Source of the DNA: Candidatus Sulfotelmatobacter sp.
Lineage (GTDB): Bacteria > Acidobacteriota > Terriglobia > Terriglobales > Acidobacteriaceae
Assembly: GCA_025462865.1 (NCBI GenBank)
Contig: JAOAPI010000180.1
Span: forward strand, 1 to 64,000
Reading direction: 5' to 3'
Length of the DNA stretch: 64,000 bases
The translations under genes and the position numbers were made by a program. Positions 18,443-26,394 of the stretch are shown piece after piece (the first letter of the stretch is position 1; every line of letters starts with the position of its first letter). Below the pieces are notes generated by a model. That model made no database searches. It saw only the letters and a program-made list of their open reading frames with translations, and was not told where the DNA came from.

Positions 18443-20308
18443 TCATGGTGATTTTTTCCTGTCGCCCGGCGCTGCAACCTTGAGCCGCTCTTCACGGGCG
18501 GCGTCATTTCCCGGATCCATTTTCAGCACCTGGTCCAGCAATTCCAAAGCGGCTTTCTGATCTTTCAACAATAAATCGATGTGTGCAAGATCCAGGTACG
18601 CGGGCGTGTAATACGGTTCTATTTGAATCGCTTGCTTGTACAACTCCATTGCAGCGGTCACTTGTCCTTCCCGCATTCGCAAGGCAGCAAGATGAGTTCG
18701 CACTTCCACGGACTGCGAGCCGAGATCAATCGCTTTTTGCAAAAATTGCGCGGCGTGTGCTGCTTCTCTCGGCCGGGCAAACTCAAGAACAAGGCCATAG
18801 GCGGCCTGGACCTCGGCATCGTTGGGAAGTGCGGCGGCAGCTTGCTCTAGCGCCGCCAATCCTTTCTCACCAAGCTCCGGGTAATGTCCGGCAACCTGCG
18901 CATAAGCCAGAGCCCGGTTGCGCAAATCAGTTTGAGTCGCGGCTGAATCGGAAGGCTTTGTGTCGGAGATTAAATCCAATACCGCCGCTGATGAACCTGG
19001 CTGCAACGCCGCGGGAGTTTCCGACTGAGTCCGCAGAATACGGTGATCGGTTATGGACGAGTGCCCAATGTTTTCCGTCGGCTGCTTCGGCATGTGGCAC
19101 GAAATGCAGTTGTCCGGTGGGGAGGTCGCCTGCCGCTGCGGCTGTGGGGCGCGGCAAGTGCTCGCGGCGTGGCATGTTAGACATCGGCCGCGGAAAAAAT
19201 CAACCGCTTCGTCGCCGTGAAGTTGAACATGAGGATCGTGACAGGAGATGCATCCGAGGCGGCCGTTGCTTCCGGCCCAGCACCGGCTCATCTTCATTTG
19301 CTCAAACTGATCGAGCGCGACGAAATGGTTACCCTTGATCGTTTGGGGGACAGAAAATATTGCAACCACATCGCCGAGCGGCGTTCCCGGCCGGAAGTCG
19401 AGATAATTCTTCGCTGGCTGAAGTACGCGCGCATCTCCGGCAAGATGACATTGCGCACAGACGTCGTCTCGAATCTCGTTGCGCAGGTTCCGGGGGTTCA
19501 CGATCGATACGTCGAGCGGTCCTTCGTCGGCTGGGACTCCGGTGGCAGCTTCCTCGGTGTGCTGCCTCACATGAGTGGCGCCGGGCCCGTGGCAGCGCTC
19601 GCACCCAACGGTCAGAAAGCGGAACGGAGGCTGCTGAAATCGGTTGTGGCTTCCGGCAACGAGCTGCGGCATTCCCGTGTGACAGTCAACGCACAAGTCG
19701 ACGACTCGTCGCGTGAATCCGCGGAAGGTGCCTTGATCGTATCCTGGCGATAAATCCCAACCGCGGATTCGCTCATAGTAGGAGATGGGAGAGACGAAGA
19801 GCGAGTCGCCCTTTGCCACCAGATAACTTTTTCCTACATCGCCGGCGCCCACGGCATAAGCGACCTCATAGCTTTGGGAAAAAATAAGGTGGCCCTTGGC
19901 ATCACTCTCGGATTCTTCGTGAATCATCTTGCCATCGCGCGCGTAAACCGAGTAGGTTCGGTGCGCTGCTTTCGCAACCAAGGTGACGGGTTTCGCCAGT
20001 TGACTTAGATCTTCTGCGGAGGGAAGCGAGACGGATCTTCCCATTCCTGTCCGCTTGAACTGTAGATAGATTGAAGCGTGACACTTTCGGCAAGCCTCGT
20101 CCCCTAGATATTCGACGCCGGGCTGCGTGTTCAGGTAATGATCGGGCGGCTTTTGTGAAGCTTGAGACGATTGCACGCTCTGCCGTGCTTCCGCAATGCG
20201 CAGCCTTGCAGAAATCAAACAGAGCAGGCCGAACGCAGCGAGCCATAACGCGCGAAACGAAATATTGAGTCCGCAGAACGAAAGGAACGACCGGGAGCGC
20301 GAATTCAT
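18443..20308 (-). CDS. Heptaheme c-type cytochrome with C-terminal TPR repeats
   Basis: This 621-residue exported protein has an N-terminal hydrophobic segment (FRALWLAAFGLLCLISARL) and seven CxxCH heme sites: CRKCH (C73), CVDCH, CERCH, CAQCH, CISCH, CLTCH and CISCH. The arrangement resembles the cytochrome c-554 / multiheme superfamily, whose members move electrons in the periplasm. The last 170 residues are TPR repeats (ALAYAQVAGHYPELGEKGLA; AAMELYKQAIQIEPYYTPAY). It overlaps the upstream CRTAC1 gene by four bases (ATGA), so the two are translationally coupled. The joining of cytochrome and TPR in one chain beside a CRTAC1 protein is unusual. Confidence 0.9.
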   Translation of the reverse strand: MNSRSRSFLSFCGLNISFRALWLAAFGLLCLISARLRIAEARQSVQSSQASQKPPDHYLNTQPGVEYLGDEACRKCHASIYLQFKRTGMGRSVSLPSAEDLSQLAKPVTLVAKAAHRTYSVYARDGKMIHEESESDAKGHLIFSQSYEVAYAVGAGDVGKSYLVAKGDSLFVSPISYYERIRGWDLSPGYDQGTFRGFTRRVVDLCVDCHTGMPQLVAGSHNRFQQPPFRFLTVGCERCHGPGATHVRQHTEEAATGVPADEGPLDVSIVNPRNLRNEIRDDVCAQCHLAGDARVLQPAKNYLDFRPGTPLGDVVAIFSVPQTIKGNHFVALDQFEQMKMSRCWAGSNGRLGCISCHDPHVQLHGDEAVDFFRGRCLTCHAASTCRAPQPQRQATSPPDNCISCHMPKQPTENIGHSSITDHRILRTQSETPAALQPGSSAAVLDLISDTKPSDSAATQTDLRNRALAYAQVAGHYPELGEKGLAALEQAAAALPNDAEVQAAYGLVLEFARPREAAHAAQFLQKAIDLGSQSVEVRTHLAALRMREGQVTAAMELYKQAIQIEPYYTPAYLDLAHIDLLLKDQKAALELLDQVLKMDPGNDAAREERLKVAAPGDRKKSP

Positions 20309-22026
20309 GGAGTCGGAGGAACTTTCGGCGGACGAATCCCCGTTCCTTCCTCGATCGTATAAATCTGATCGACTTCGAGATTGCCGAGACGCTGCAGAAG
20401 GCCGCTGGGCCAGGAAATTTCAACACTATCGAGCTTTCTGTTGTTTTCCAGACCAAAGTGCACTCGCAGGTCATTTTGAGAAAGGTAGCTGCCGCCGCCG
20501 CGAACCTCGTTGAACTGTACGAGTTTGCCCGAATGCACTGTGAGGCGCGCGCCAATGGCTGCGCGGTTGCTTTTCGTACCCTGCAGATGAAATTCGATCC
20601 AGTGATTTCCGCTGGTCAGATGATTACGCAAAAGAGAGGGAGGTTCGCCAACATTCAGAATCAGCGCGTCGATTGCGCCATCATTCCAGATGTCCCCAAA
20701 CGCGACTCCGCGGCGCGACGCCAGGGGCAAATCCGCGAGATGTGCCGGGGCCGAAGCATTTTCAAATGTTCCGTCGTGCTTGTTCAGATGTAAAAAGAGC
20801 GGCTCTTTGTAGCGCGCGCCCTCGCTGACGGTATCGACCTGCGGATATACATGGCCATTGGCGATGAGAATGTCGGGCCAGCCGTCGTTGTCGAAGTCCA
20901 CAAAGCCGGTGCCCCAAGCCACGTAAGGAATGCTTGCCTGAGCAATTTGCGCGGACCGGCTGGTGTCTTCAAAACCCTCATGCCCGAGGTTGCGGTAGAG
21001 CGTTTTGGGTTGATCGGCGAAAGTGGTATCGATAATGTCGAACCAGCCGTCGTGGTTGTAATCGCCGAAGTCGACTCCCATGTTGCCCTGCTCGAGGCCT
21101 TCGCCGCTCAAGGCAACTCCGGCCAGTAGGGCCACGTCTGTAAACGTGCCGTTGTGATTGTTGTGGTAGAGATAGTTCGCGCCGGCATCGTTGGCGACTA
21201 ATAAATCCGGCCAGCCATCATTGTCGTAATCGCCCCACACGACGCCGAGTCCAAAGCGTCCTTCAGTATCGTGAAGACCGGCGCGCACGGAGACTTCTTC
21301 AAATGTGCCATCGCCGCGGTTGTGATAGAGAAGATCGCTCTCGCCCTGGAGCCCCCAGGGTCCACACTGAACCAGCAAGCCTTTGTAGCGGCAAAATTTT
21401 CCCTTCCCGAACTCCGGCAAGTTGTTGAGATCAACGTGGACGTAGCGGGACACAAATAAGTCGACGTGGCCGTCGCGATCGTAATCGGCCCAGGCCGCGC
21501 CGGTGCTGAATCCGCCGCCGCGAACGCCCGCTTTTTCCGTGACGTCTTCGAACTTGCAGTTGCCGAGATTGCGATAGAGAACGTTGCCGCCGTACCCCGT
21601 GACGAAAAGGTCGAGCCAGCCATCGTTGTCGAAATCAGCTACGGCCACGCCCATTCCCCATCCGCGCCGGGTGAGGCCTGCTGACTTTGTGATGTCTTTG
21701 AAAGTTCCGTCCGGTTCCTGGTGATACAGAGTGACCATCGGGTCGCCACCATCGCGGTAGCGATCGACGGTAGAGCCGTTAACGGTAAGAACATCGAGCT
21801 TGCCATCGTTGTCGCAATCGAACAGGCCGACGCCGCCACTCATGGATTCGATTACGTAACGTTTATCGGGCGAAGATTGGTGCGGCACGGTCAGGCCGCT
21901 GCGCTGGGCGACATCTTCGAAGACTGGACCGCGGTAGGCGGGTGACTTGTCCTGCGAAAGGACAGCCGACGAGCAACTAAAGACTCCACATGCGATCAAG
22001 AACGTAAATAAGGCTTCCCGGCGCAT
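20305..22026 (-). CDS. CRTAC1-family secreted protein (FG-GAP/VCBS plus ASPIC/UnbV)
   Basis: This 573-residue protein has a signal peptide (RREALFTFLIACGVFSCSSA). The body is a predicted beta-propeller of FG-GAP/VCBS repeats carrying calcium-loop motifs: DCDNDGKLDVL, DFDNDGWLDLFV, DYDRDGHVDLFV, DYDNDGWPDLLV and DFDNDGWPDILI. The C-terminal 70 residues are an ASPIC/UnbV domain (VRGGGSYLSQNDLRVHFGL, then VEISWPSG). Family members are extracellular or periplasmic; their biochemical role is poorly known. It is translationally coupled to the heptaheme-TPR gene downstream and has a clear paralogue at 34193-35956 in the TonB/TPR operon. Confidence 0.92.
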   Translation of the reverse strand: MRREALFTFLIACGVFSCSSAVLSQDKSPAYRGPVFEDVAQRSGLTVPHQSSPDKRYVIESMSGGVGLFDCDNDGKLDVLTVNGSTVDRYRDGGDPMVTLYHQEPDGTFKDITKSAGLTRRGWGMGVAVADFDNDGWLDLFVTGYGGNVLYRNLGNCKFEDVTEKAGVRGGGFSTGAAWADYDRDGHVDLFVSRYVHVDLNNLPEFGKGKFCRYKGLLVQCGPWGLQGESDLLYHNRGDGTFEEVSVRAGLHDTEGRFGLGVVWGDYDNDGWPDLLVANDAGANYLYHNNHNGTFTDVALLAGVALSGEGLEQGNMGVDFGDYNHDGWFDIIDTTFADQPKTLYRNLGHEGFEDTSRSAQIAQASIPYVAWGTGFVDFDNDGWPDILIANGHVYPQVDTVSEGARYKEPLFLHLNKHDGTFENASAPAHLADLPLASRRGVAFGDIWNDGAIDALILNVGEPPSLLRNHLTSGNHWIEFHLQGTKSNRAAIGARLTVHSGKLVQFNEVRGGGSYLSQNDLRVHFGLENNRKLDSVEISWPSGLLQRLGNLEVDQIYTIEEGTGIRPPKVPPTP

Positions 22027-22079
22027 TCGGAGTGAATCCTATCACGGCTATTTCGCGCGGCAGCACGGGTACCGGTGCT

Positions 22080-23624
22080 TCAGTTCACCGTCAATGGGAT
22101 GGCGACGCTGGCATCGGCGTTGCTGTTTGATCCGTTGCTGGTGTTGCTCTCAGTAAACGCGTAAGCCGTGACGGAGTAGGTGCCAGGCGTGGTGCCGTTA
22201 TTTCCAGTCGGAGTTACAACAGGAGTGCTTCCTCCACCGCCGCCGCAACTCGGAGTTCCGGCTCCCATAAGAATTAGCGCGGCAATCAATGTGCAATCGC
22301 AAAGCCACGCACGGCTTCGCTTGCGTTGAAAGTGCGCAGAAGTCATCGAGAGCAGAAATCCTGCGATTACTAGCGGCAACCAGACTTGTGTCTTAGTTTC
22401 GAAAATAAACGCGGGCGGAATCGAATTTGCAGATGCCGCGTTCACCATCGTCATCACCGTGACCGTTACGTTTTCCGCAGGGGCCGCGCTGGAATTAACG
22501 ACATAGGGGTTCAGCGGATCGCTAGTGGTGATGGCACAACTGGCCTTCGGCGCATTCGTGCTGCAGGAGAAATAAACGTAGCCGGTGCCGGATGCAAGCG
22601 TCGGAGCAAAAATAGTCGCGTTGCCAGTTACGGCGCCCGCTTTGACGCTGATCGCAGGCGGAGGCGGAGTTCCCAATACCGGAGCACCGACCCCGGCTGA
22701 CGGCTGGTATTGCCGAACGTAATCCACAAGCATTTGGTCGGGGCTGGGAGTATTGGTGGTCGATCCACCAAGGGTTCCCCCGACCGCGACATTCAGAATG
22801 AGAAATTGCTGAGCATTAAAAGGCCACGTATCTCCAGAGGAAAGATCGCTGGGCGTTTTGATGAGGAATGGTTTGGTTGGGTCGTCCACATAAAACTGCA
22901 TCATGTTCGCCGACCAAATGGTGCCGTAGGTGTGGTAGTTGGTATTCGCTTGCTGGCCGGGAGGAAAAGTGTAAAGCGCTCCTGTTCCATTTCCACCTGT
23001 GGCAGTTGTGTGGAGTGTGGTCTTGTTGCCTGCCGGGCCCGGTCCGCTGTTAACTTGCGGAGACCAGTTCTCCATGAAGTCCACCTCGCCACACGCCGGC
23101 CATTTGACAGTGGCGATGTTGCTGCCGAGAGACCAAAACGCAGGCCACAATCCGGGATTTGTTGTGTCAGGCAGCAGAATGCTGGACTCGATTCGGCCAT
23201 ACTGAAAATTTTGCAGACCTTGAGTTTTCATACGTGCCGAAAACCAGGTTCCGCTGTTGTTTATGACTTGAATGATGAGATGTCCTGCGCCGTCAAGATA
23301 GGCGTTAGACGTACTCGGTAAAAGCGAACTGGGACAATTAATTGGATTTCCTGGATATCCAGGGGGGCCGCAATATGTCTCGACTTCGCTGTTTCCGAAG
23401 CCGCCGTTTCCAAGATCGAAGCTCCACACGGTTATATCGGGCGAAGCTGGTGTAGTGGCGTTGAATTCCTGGCACCACTGCGGGTTCCATGTAACCGATC
23501 CGGTTGTGCTGGAGGTGACTCCATTACAGCTCTGCGCGCTGGAACTTCTCGCGGTTAAGAAAACGATAGTCGCGACTGCGAGAAGACATTTGCAGAGTAA
23601 GTGCGAATCCACTCGGATCGTCAT
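22080..23624 (-). CDS. GH16 beta-glucanase (laminarinase-type) with C-terminal membrane/Gly-rich tail
   Basis: This 514-residue protein has a signal peptide (residues 1-30) and a GH16 jelly-roll domain. The catalytic motif is EVDFME, with E180 the expected nucleophile and E185 the acid/base; the flanking WPAFWSLG and MMQFYVDD regions also fit. GH16 enzymes cleave beta-1,3 or mixed-linkage glucans. Beyond residue 310 an Ig-like stretch is followed by a hydrophobic segment (VWLPLVIAGFLLSMTSAHF), a basic stop (QRKRSR), a second hydrophobic stretch and SCGGGGGSTP. The Cys/Gly tail is seen in many acidobacterial exported proteins and may mediate anchoring. The gene is transcribed toward the CRTAC1 gene. 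Confidence 0.9.
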   Translation of the reverse strand: MTIRVDSHLLCKCLLAVATIVFLTARSSSAQSCNGVTSSTTGSVTWNPQWCQEFNATTPASPDITVWSFDLGNGGFGNSEVETYCGPPGYPGNPINCPSSLLPSTSNAYLDGAGHLIIQVINNSGTWFSARMKTQGLQNFQYGRIESSILLPDTTNPGLWPAFWSLGSNIATVKWPACGEVDFMENWSPQVNSGPGPAGNKTTLHTTATGGNGTGALYTFPPGQQANTNYHTYGTIWSANMMQFYVDDPTKPFLIKTPSDLSSGDTWPFNAQQFLILNVAVGGTLGGSTTNTPSPDQMLVDYVRQYQPSAGVGAPVLGTPPPPAISVKAGAVTGNATIFAPTLASGTGYVYFSCSTNAPKASCAITTSDPLNPYVVNSSAAPAENVTVTVMTMVNAASANSIPPAFIFETKTQVWLPLVIAGFLLSMTSAHFQRKRSRAWLCDCTLIAALILMGAGTPSCGGGGGSTPVVTPTGNNGTTPGTYSVTAYAFTESNTSNGSNSNADASVAIPLTVN

Positions 23625-23774
23625 TAGTTATTTTTCTTTCTAATGCCGCACAACGGATAGCTTGGCGGCCTTAAGAAGACCGATTTTCTACATGGTTAGC
23701 ATAGCGATGCATGACAGTCAAGAAATGAGTTTTCATGTATGGCGAAAATGGTGATTTCACTTCAACCCAGTGTG

Positions 23775-24971
23775 TCACTCTGGATACGGGGCATCCGGGC
23801 GCACTACGCGGATGTCGTGGTCGGTAAACCGATAATGAAAATCTGCGAGTTCGTATTTCGGCATATGACATGAAGCACAGTCTTTTGTGCTCACTTTGCA
23901 AGCTGTTCCTGGATGGTCGGCGGTTGGCTTGGCGGAACTGTTTACAAGATGGCAGCTCAGGCAATTCTTGTCGTAGGAAGCGGTATCACGCACCAATTTC
24001 TCATGTGGATCGTGACAGGCCACGCAGGTGATGCGTGCATCGCCACTTTTTCCCCAGCACCTGCTTTTTTCCAGTCGATACGGTTGTGCACGAACGTTCG
24101 CGACGCCGACCGGCGGAGCCAGTTTCACGTCCCACCACGTGCCATGACACGAGCCACAGAAGTCGACGGAGTCGGCGGGCTTGAGGCTCGCGGGATTGAA
24201 GATAAGATCCGTCTTTGGATCGGTCTTCGAATTGTCATCCAATACCTGGCCTTCGGCGGCGGCAAGTTTCTGAGCGCCGGCATGCCTGGCGCCCGGGCCG
24301 TGACAAGCTTCGCAGGAAATTCCCGGGATGATTCGGCTCCGATCAAACTTGTCACTGATTGTGGAGGCCGTTGCGTGGCAAGAGAAACATCTCACCAGTT
24401 CGGCACCGCTTACAGGACGCGCCATCGCCTGCCCAACATTCTGGGGTTCGGTGAGTTTGCGGCCGGGAGTGAAGTCAAGGGCTTTGAGACTATCGAAATA
24501 GGAAGCGCGACTCTCGTAGAAATTTCCATCCCGTTCGAAAAGATAGGATTGGCCGACGTGTCCATCGCCGAACGACCACATTAATGGCGCGGACAAAGTT
24601 TGCGTGCCGTCGGTGACGGTGTAAACGCTTTTCCCGGATGCCGATGAGATTTGATAATTGATTTTGGCTGCCTGAAAAGTCAGGCGCTCGCGCGCCGCCA
24701 GAATATCGGAGTCTGCTGCAGGCAGAGCAGTCCGCGCCATGGGCGTGTTCTTTTGGGTGGTTGCTTTTCCGACGTGACACTTGGCACATTCGGCGGGTCC
24801 GGTGTACTCAGCTGCAGAAGGACTGCTGTGCCTCGGCCACCATGCGTGGTACAGAAGCCGATCCTCGGTAGCGGTTTGCGCATGCAGAAGCGAGCCGGCA
24901 AGAATTGCCAAGGCGACGCAAGCGCCGGCTAAATGCAATACAAAGCCGTTGCTAATACCGCAGCGACGCAT
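23775..24971 (-). CDS. Heptaheme c-type cytochrome, exported
   Basis: This 398-residue protein has a hydrophobic signal (FVLHLAGACVALAILAGSLL) and seven CxxCH motifs: CAKCH, CFSCH, CEACH, CGSCH, CVACH, CLSCH and CASCH. Spacing and flanking text (YTGPAECAKCH, CEACHGPGARH, CVACHDPHEKL, CASCHMPK) closely follow the cytochrome half of the protein at 18443-20308, so the two are paralogues. This copy lacks the TPR extension. A periplasmic electron-transfer role is inferred from the family. It is separated from the GH16 gene by 150 bases and its own operon status is unclear. Confidence 0.9.
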   Translation of the reverse strand: MRRCGISNGFVLHLAGACVALAILAGSLLHAQTATEDRLLYHAWWPRHSSPSAAEYTGPAECAKCHVGKATTQKNTPMARTALPAADSDILAARERLTFQAAKINYQISSASGKSVYTVTDGTQTLSAPLMWSFGDGHVGQSYLFERDGNFYESRASYFDSLKALDFTPGRKLTEPQNVGQAMARPVSGAELVRCFSCHATASTISDKFDRSRIIPGISCEACHGPGARHAGAQKLAAAEGQVLDDNSKTDPKTDLIFNPASLKPADSVDFCGSCHGTWWDVKLAPPVGVANVRAQPYRLEKSRCWGKSGDARITCVACHDPHEKLVRDTASYDKNCLSCHLVNSSAKPTADHPGTACKVSTKDCASCHMPKYELADFHYRFTDHDIRVVRPDAPYPE

Positions 24972-25049
24972 GAAGGTGTCCGTCCCGCAACTCAGTGGTG
25001 AACTTTGGCTTGAACGTCGGCTCGTGCCCGGTCCGATTCCGAAATGCTG

Positions 25050-26129
25050 TCAGCAAGCCCGCTCCAGTTTACGCGCGATGGAGGACAGCGATTGCGCCTT
25101 GGCGCTCGAATTGCGCACCGCGAATTCGGGCTCGATAGAAATCTCCGGAATCCAATCTTCATGCTGTTCGATCCTCTTCAACAGAGTGCGTGCCGCGATT
25201 TCCCCCATCTTCGCCAGCGGTTGGCGGACTGTCGTGAGACTCGGATTGTTATGCACGGCTATTTTTATGTCGTCGAATCCCACCACCGAAATGTCTTCTG
25301 GAACTCGTAGCCCGGCATCCTGAAATGCGCGGATGGATCCGATCGCGGAAATGTCGTTATAGGCAAACAATGCCGTAAACGGCCGCTTGCGATTCAGTAA
25401 CTCCTTCGCGAATGGATAACCCAACTGCGGCGTGGCATCGTCGCCCTTGAGTTGGACAACAAGTTGAGGCCGCATGCAAATGCCGAGTTCCTTAGCAACT
25501 TCGCGAATCCCCGTCCACCGGTCTTGCGAGTCGGGACTGATGGCGGCGCCTTTCATAAACGCGATTTCTTTATGTCCAAGTTGAACCAAGTGGTTTAGAG
25601 CGAGCCATGCTCCTTTGCGGTGATCCAACACAATATTCGTGACACCTTCCACGCGCGAGTGCCCGGGGATGGCGATTGCCGGCAGTGGCAATGGGCGATC
25701 GATAAAAGTATCCACCGTAATGAAGCCTTCGACGCCGCGGTCCAGCAGCAGACGCGAATAAGTTTCCAGAAGTGTTGGGTCGTGCCGGTGAGCAACGGTG
25801 AGAAAGAAAAAATTCTTCTGGCGCAGATACAGTTCTATGCCGCCGATGATCGGCGAACTGTAGAAATCACCAATTTCCTGGGTGACCACGCCGATCATGT
25901 AAGTGCGCTTCACCCCGAGGTTGCGGGCGTAGAAACTGGGCCGGTAGTTCAGATCGCGGGCGACCTTAAAAATTCTCTCCTGAGTGTGGGCAGGAACCGA
26001 CCGCGAGGCCGCGGTTTTGTTCAATACCGCGGAACATGTGCCTTTGGTAAGACCCACGCGCTCGGCGACCATTTTCAAGGTCACGTGTGGGTTTTTCTTG
26101 ATATTCCCCTTATCTTTCGGGGCTGTCAT
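25050..26129 (-). CDS. LacI-family transcriptional regulator of the TonB/GH3 locus
   Basis: The ATG at 26129 is chosen over an in-frame GTG at 26159; GGAGG lies about 10 bases upstream. The 359-residue product has the LacI helix-turn-helix (VTLKMVAERVGLTKGTCSAV), hinge (RDLNYRPSFYARNL) and sugar-sensing domain (GFITVDTF, VVGFDDIKIAV, LTTVRQPLAKMGEIA). It is divergent from the TonB-dependent receptor; the shared intergenic region carries two copies of a GAATAYCG half-site palindrome. A third copy lies before the GH3 gene 9.8 kb away. It is therefore the likely regulator of uptake and hydrolysis of one sugar family. It is a paralogue of the LacI gene at 14690. Confidence 0.93.
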   Translation of the reverse strand: MTAPKDKGNIKKNPHVTLKMVAERVGLTKGTCSAVLNKTAASRSVPAHTQERIFKVARDLNYRPSFYARNLGVKRTYMIGVVTQEIGDFYSSPIIGGIELYLRQKNFFFLTVAHRHDPTLLETYSRLLLDRGVEGFITVDTFIDRPLPLPAIAIPGHSRVEGVTNIVLDHRKGAWLALNHLVQLGHKEIAFMKGAAISPDSQDRWTGIREVAKELGICMRPQLVVQLKGDDATPQLGYPFAKELLNRKRPFTALFAYNDISAIGSIRAFQDAGLRVPEDISVVGFDDIKIAVHNNPSLTTVRQPLAKMGEIAARTLLKRIEQHEDWIPEISIEPEFAVRNSSAKAQSLSSIARKLERAC

Positions 26130-26245
26130 TCGGCCATCGCTCCTCCACAGAGTTGACACTGGGACCGCTAAACCAAGCTGTGACCGGTTGCCAGCATACT
26201 ACTCCATACTCCCCTCCGCCCAGCGAATGGTGCAAAAAGTGGTTA

Positions 26246-26259
26246 GAATACCGGTTTGT
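26246..26259. promoter_or_regulatory. Candidate LacI operator, copy 1
   Basis: GAATACCGGTTTGT matches the left half of the near-palindrome consensus GAATAYCGRTATTC, with the central CG typical of LacI-family operators. Its centre is 31 bp, about three helical turns, from copy 2, so two repressor dimers could sit on the same face. It lies between the divergent lacI-type and TonB-receptor genes. Confidence 0.5.
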
Positions 26260-26265
26260 CAGAGG

Positions 26266-26290
26266 CCGATATTTTAGAATATCGGTATTT
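26266..26290. promoter_or_regulatory. Candidate LacI operator, copy 2, with perfect inverted repeat
   Basis: GAATATCGGTATTT (26277-26290) is the most symmetric copy of the motif. Overlapping it, CCGATATT (26266-26273) and AATATCGG (26278-26285) form a perfect inverted repeat around TTAG. A -35-like TTGACA follows at 26296-26301, reading toward the receptor gene; a weak -10 (TAAATG at 26321) is possible. The position suggests control of receptor transcription. Confidence 0.55.
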
Positions 26291-26394
26291 TTCGCTTGAC
26301 AACGCATCCCCCCTTGGAGCTAAATGTCCGGCGTAGTACAAAAATGTTAGTCCGGCCTATCCAAAATTCTGATGAGTGTTTCCGAGGAGATTCA

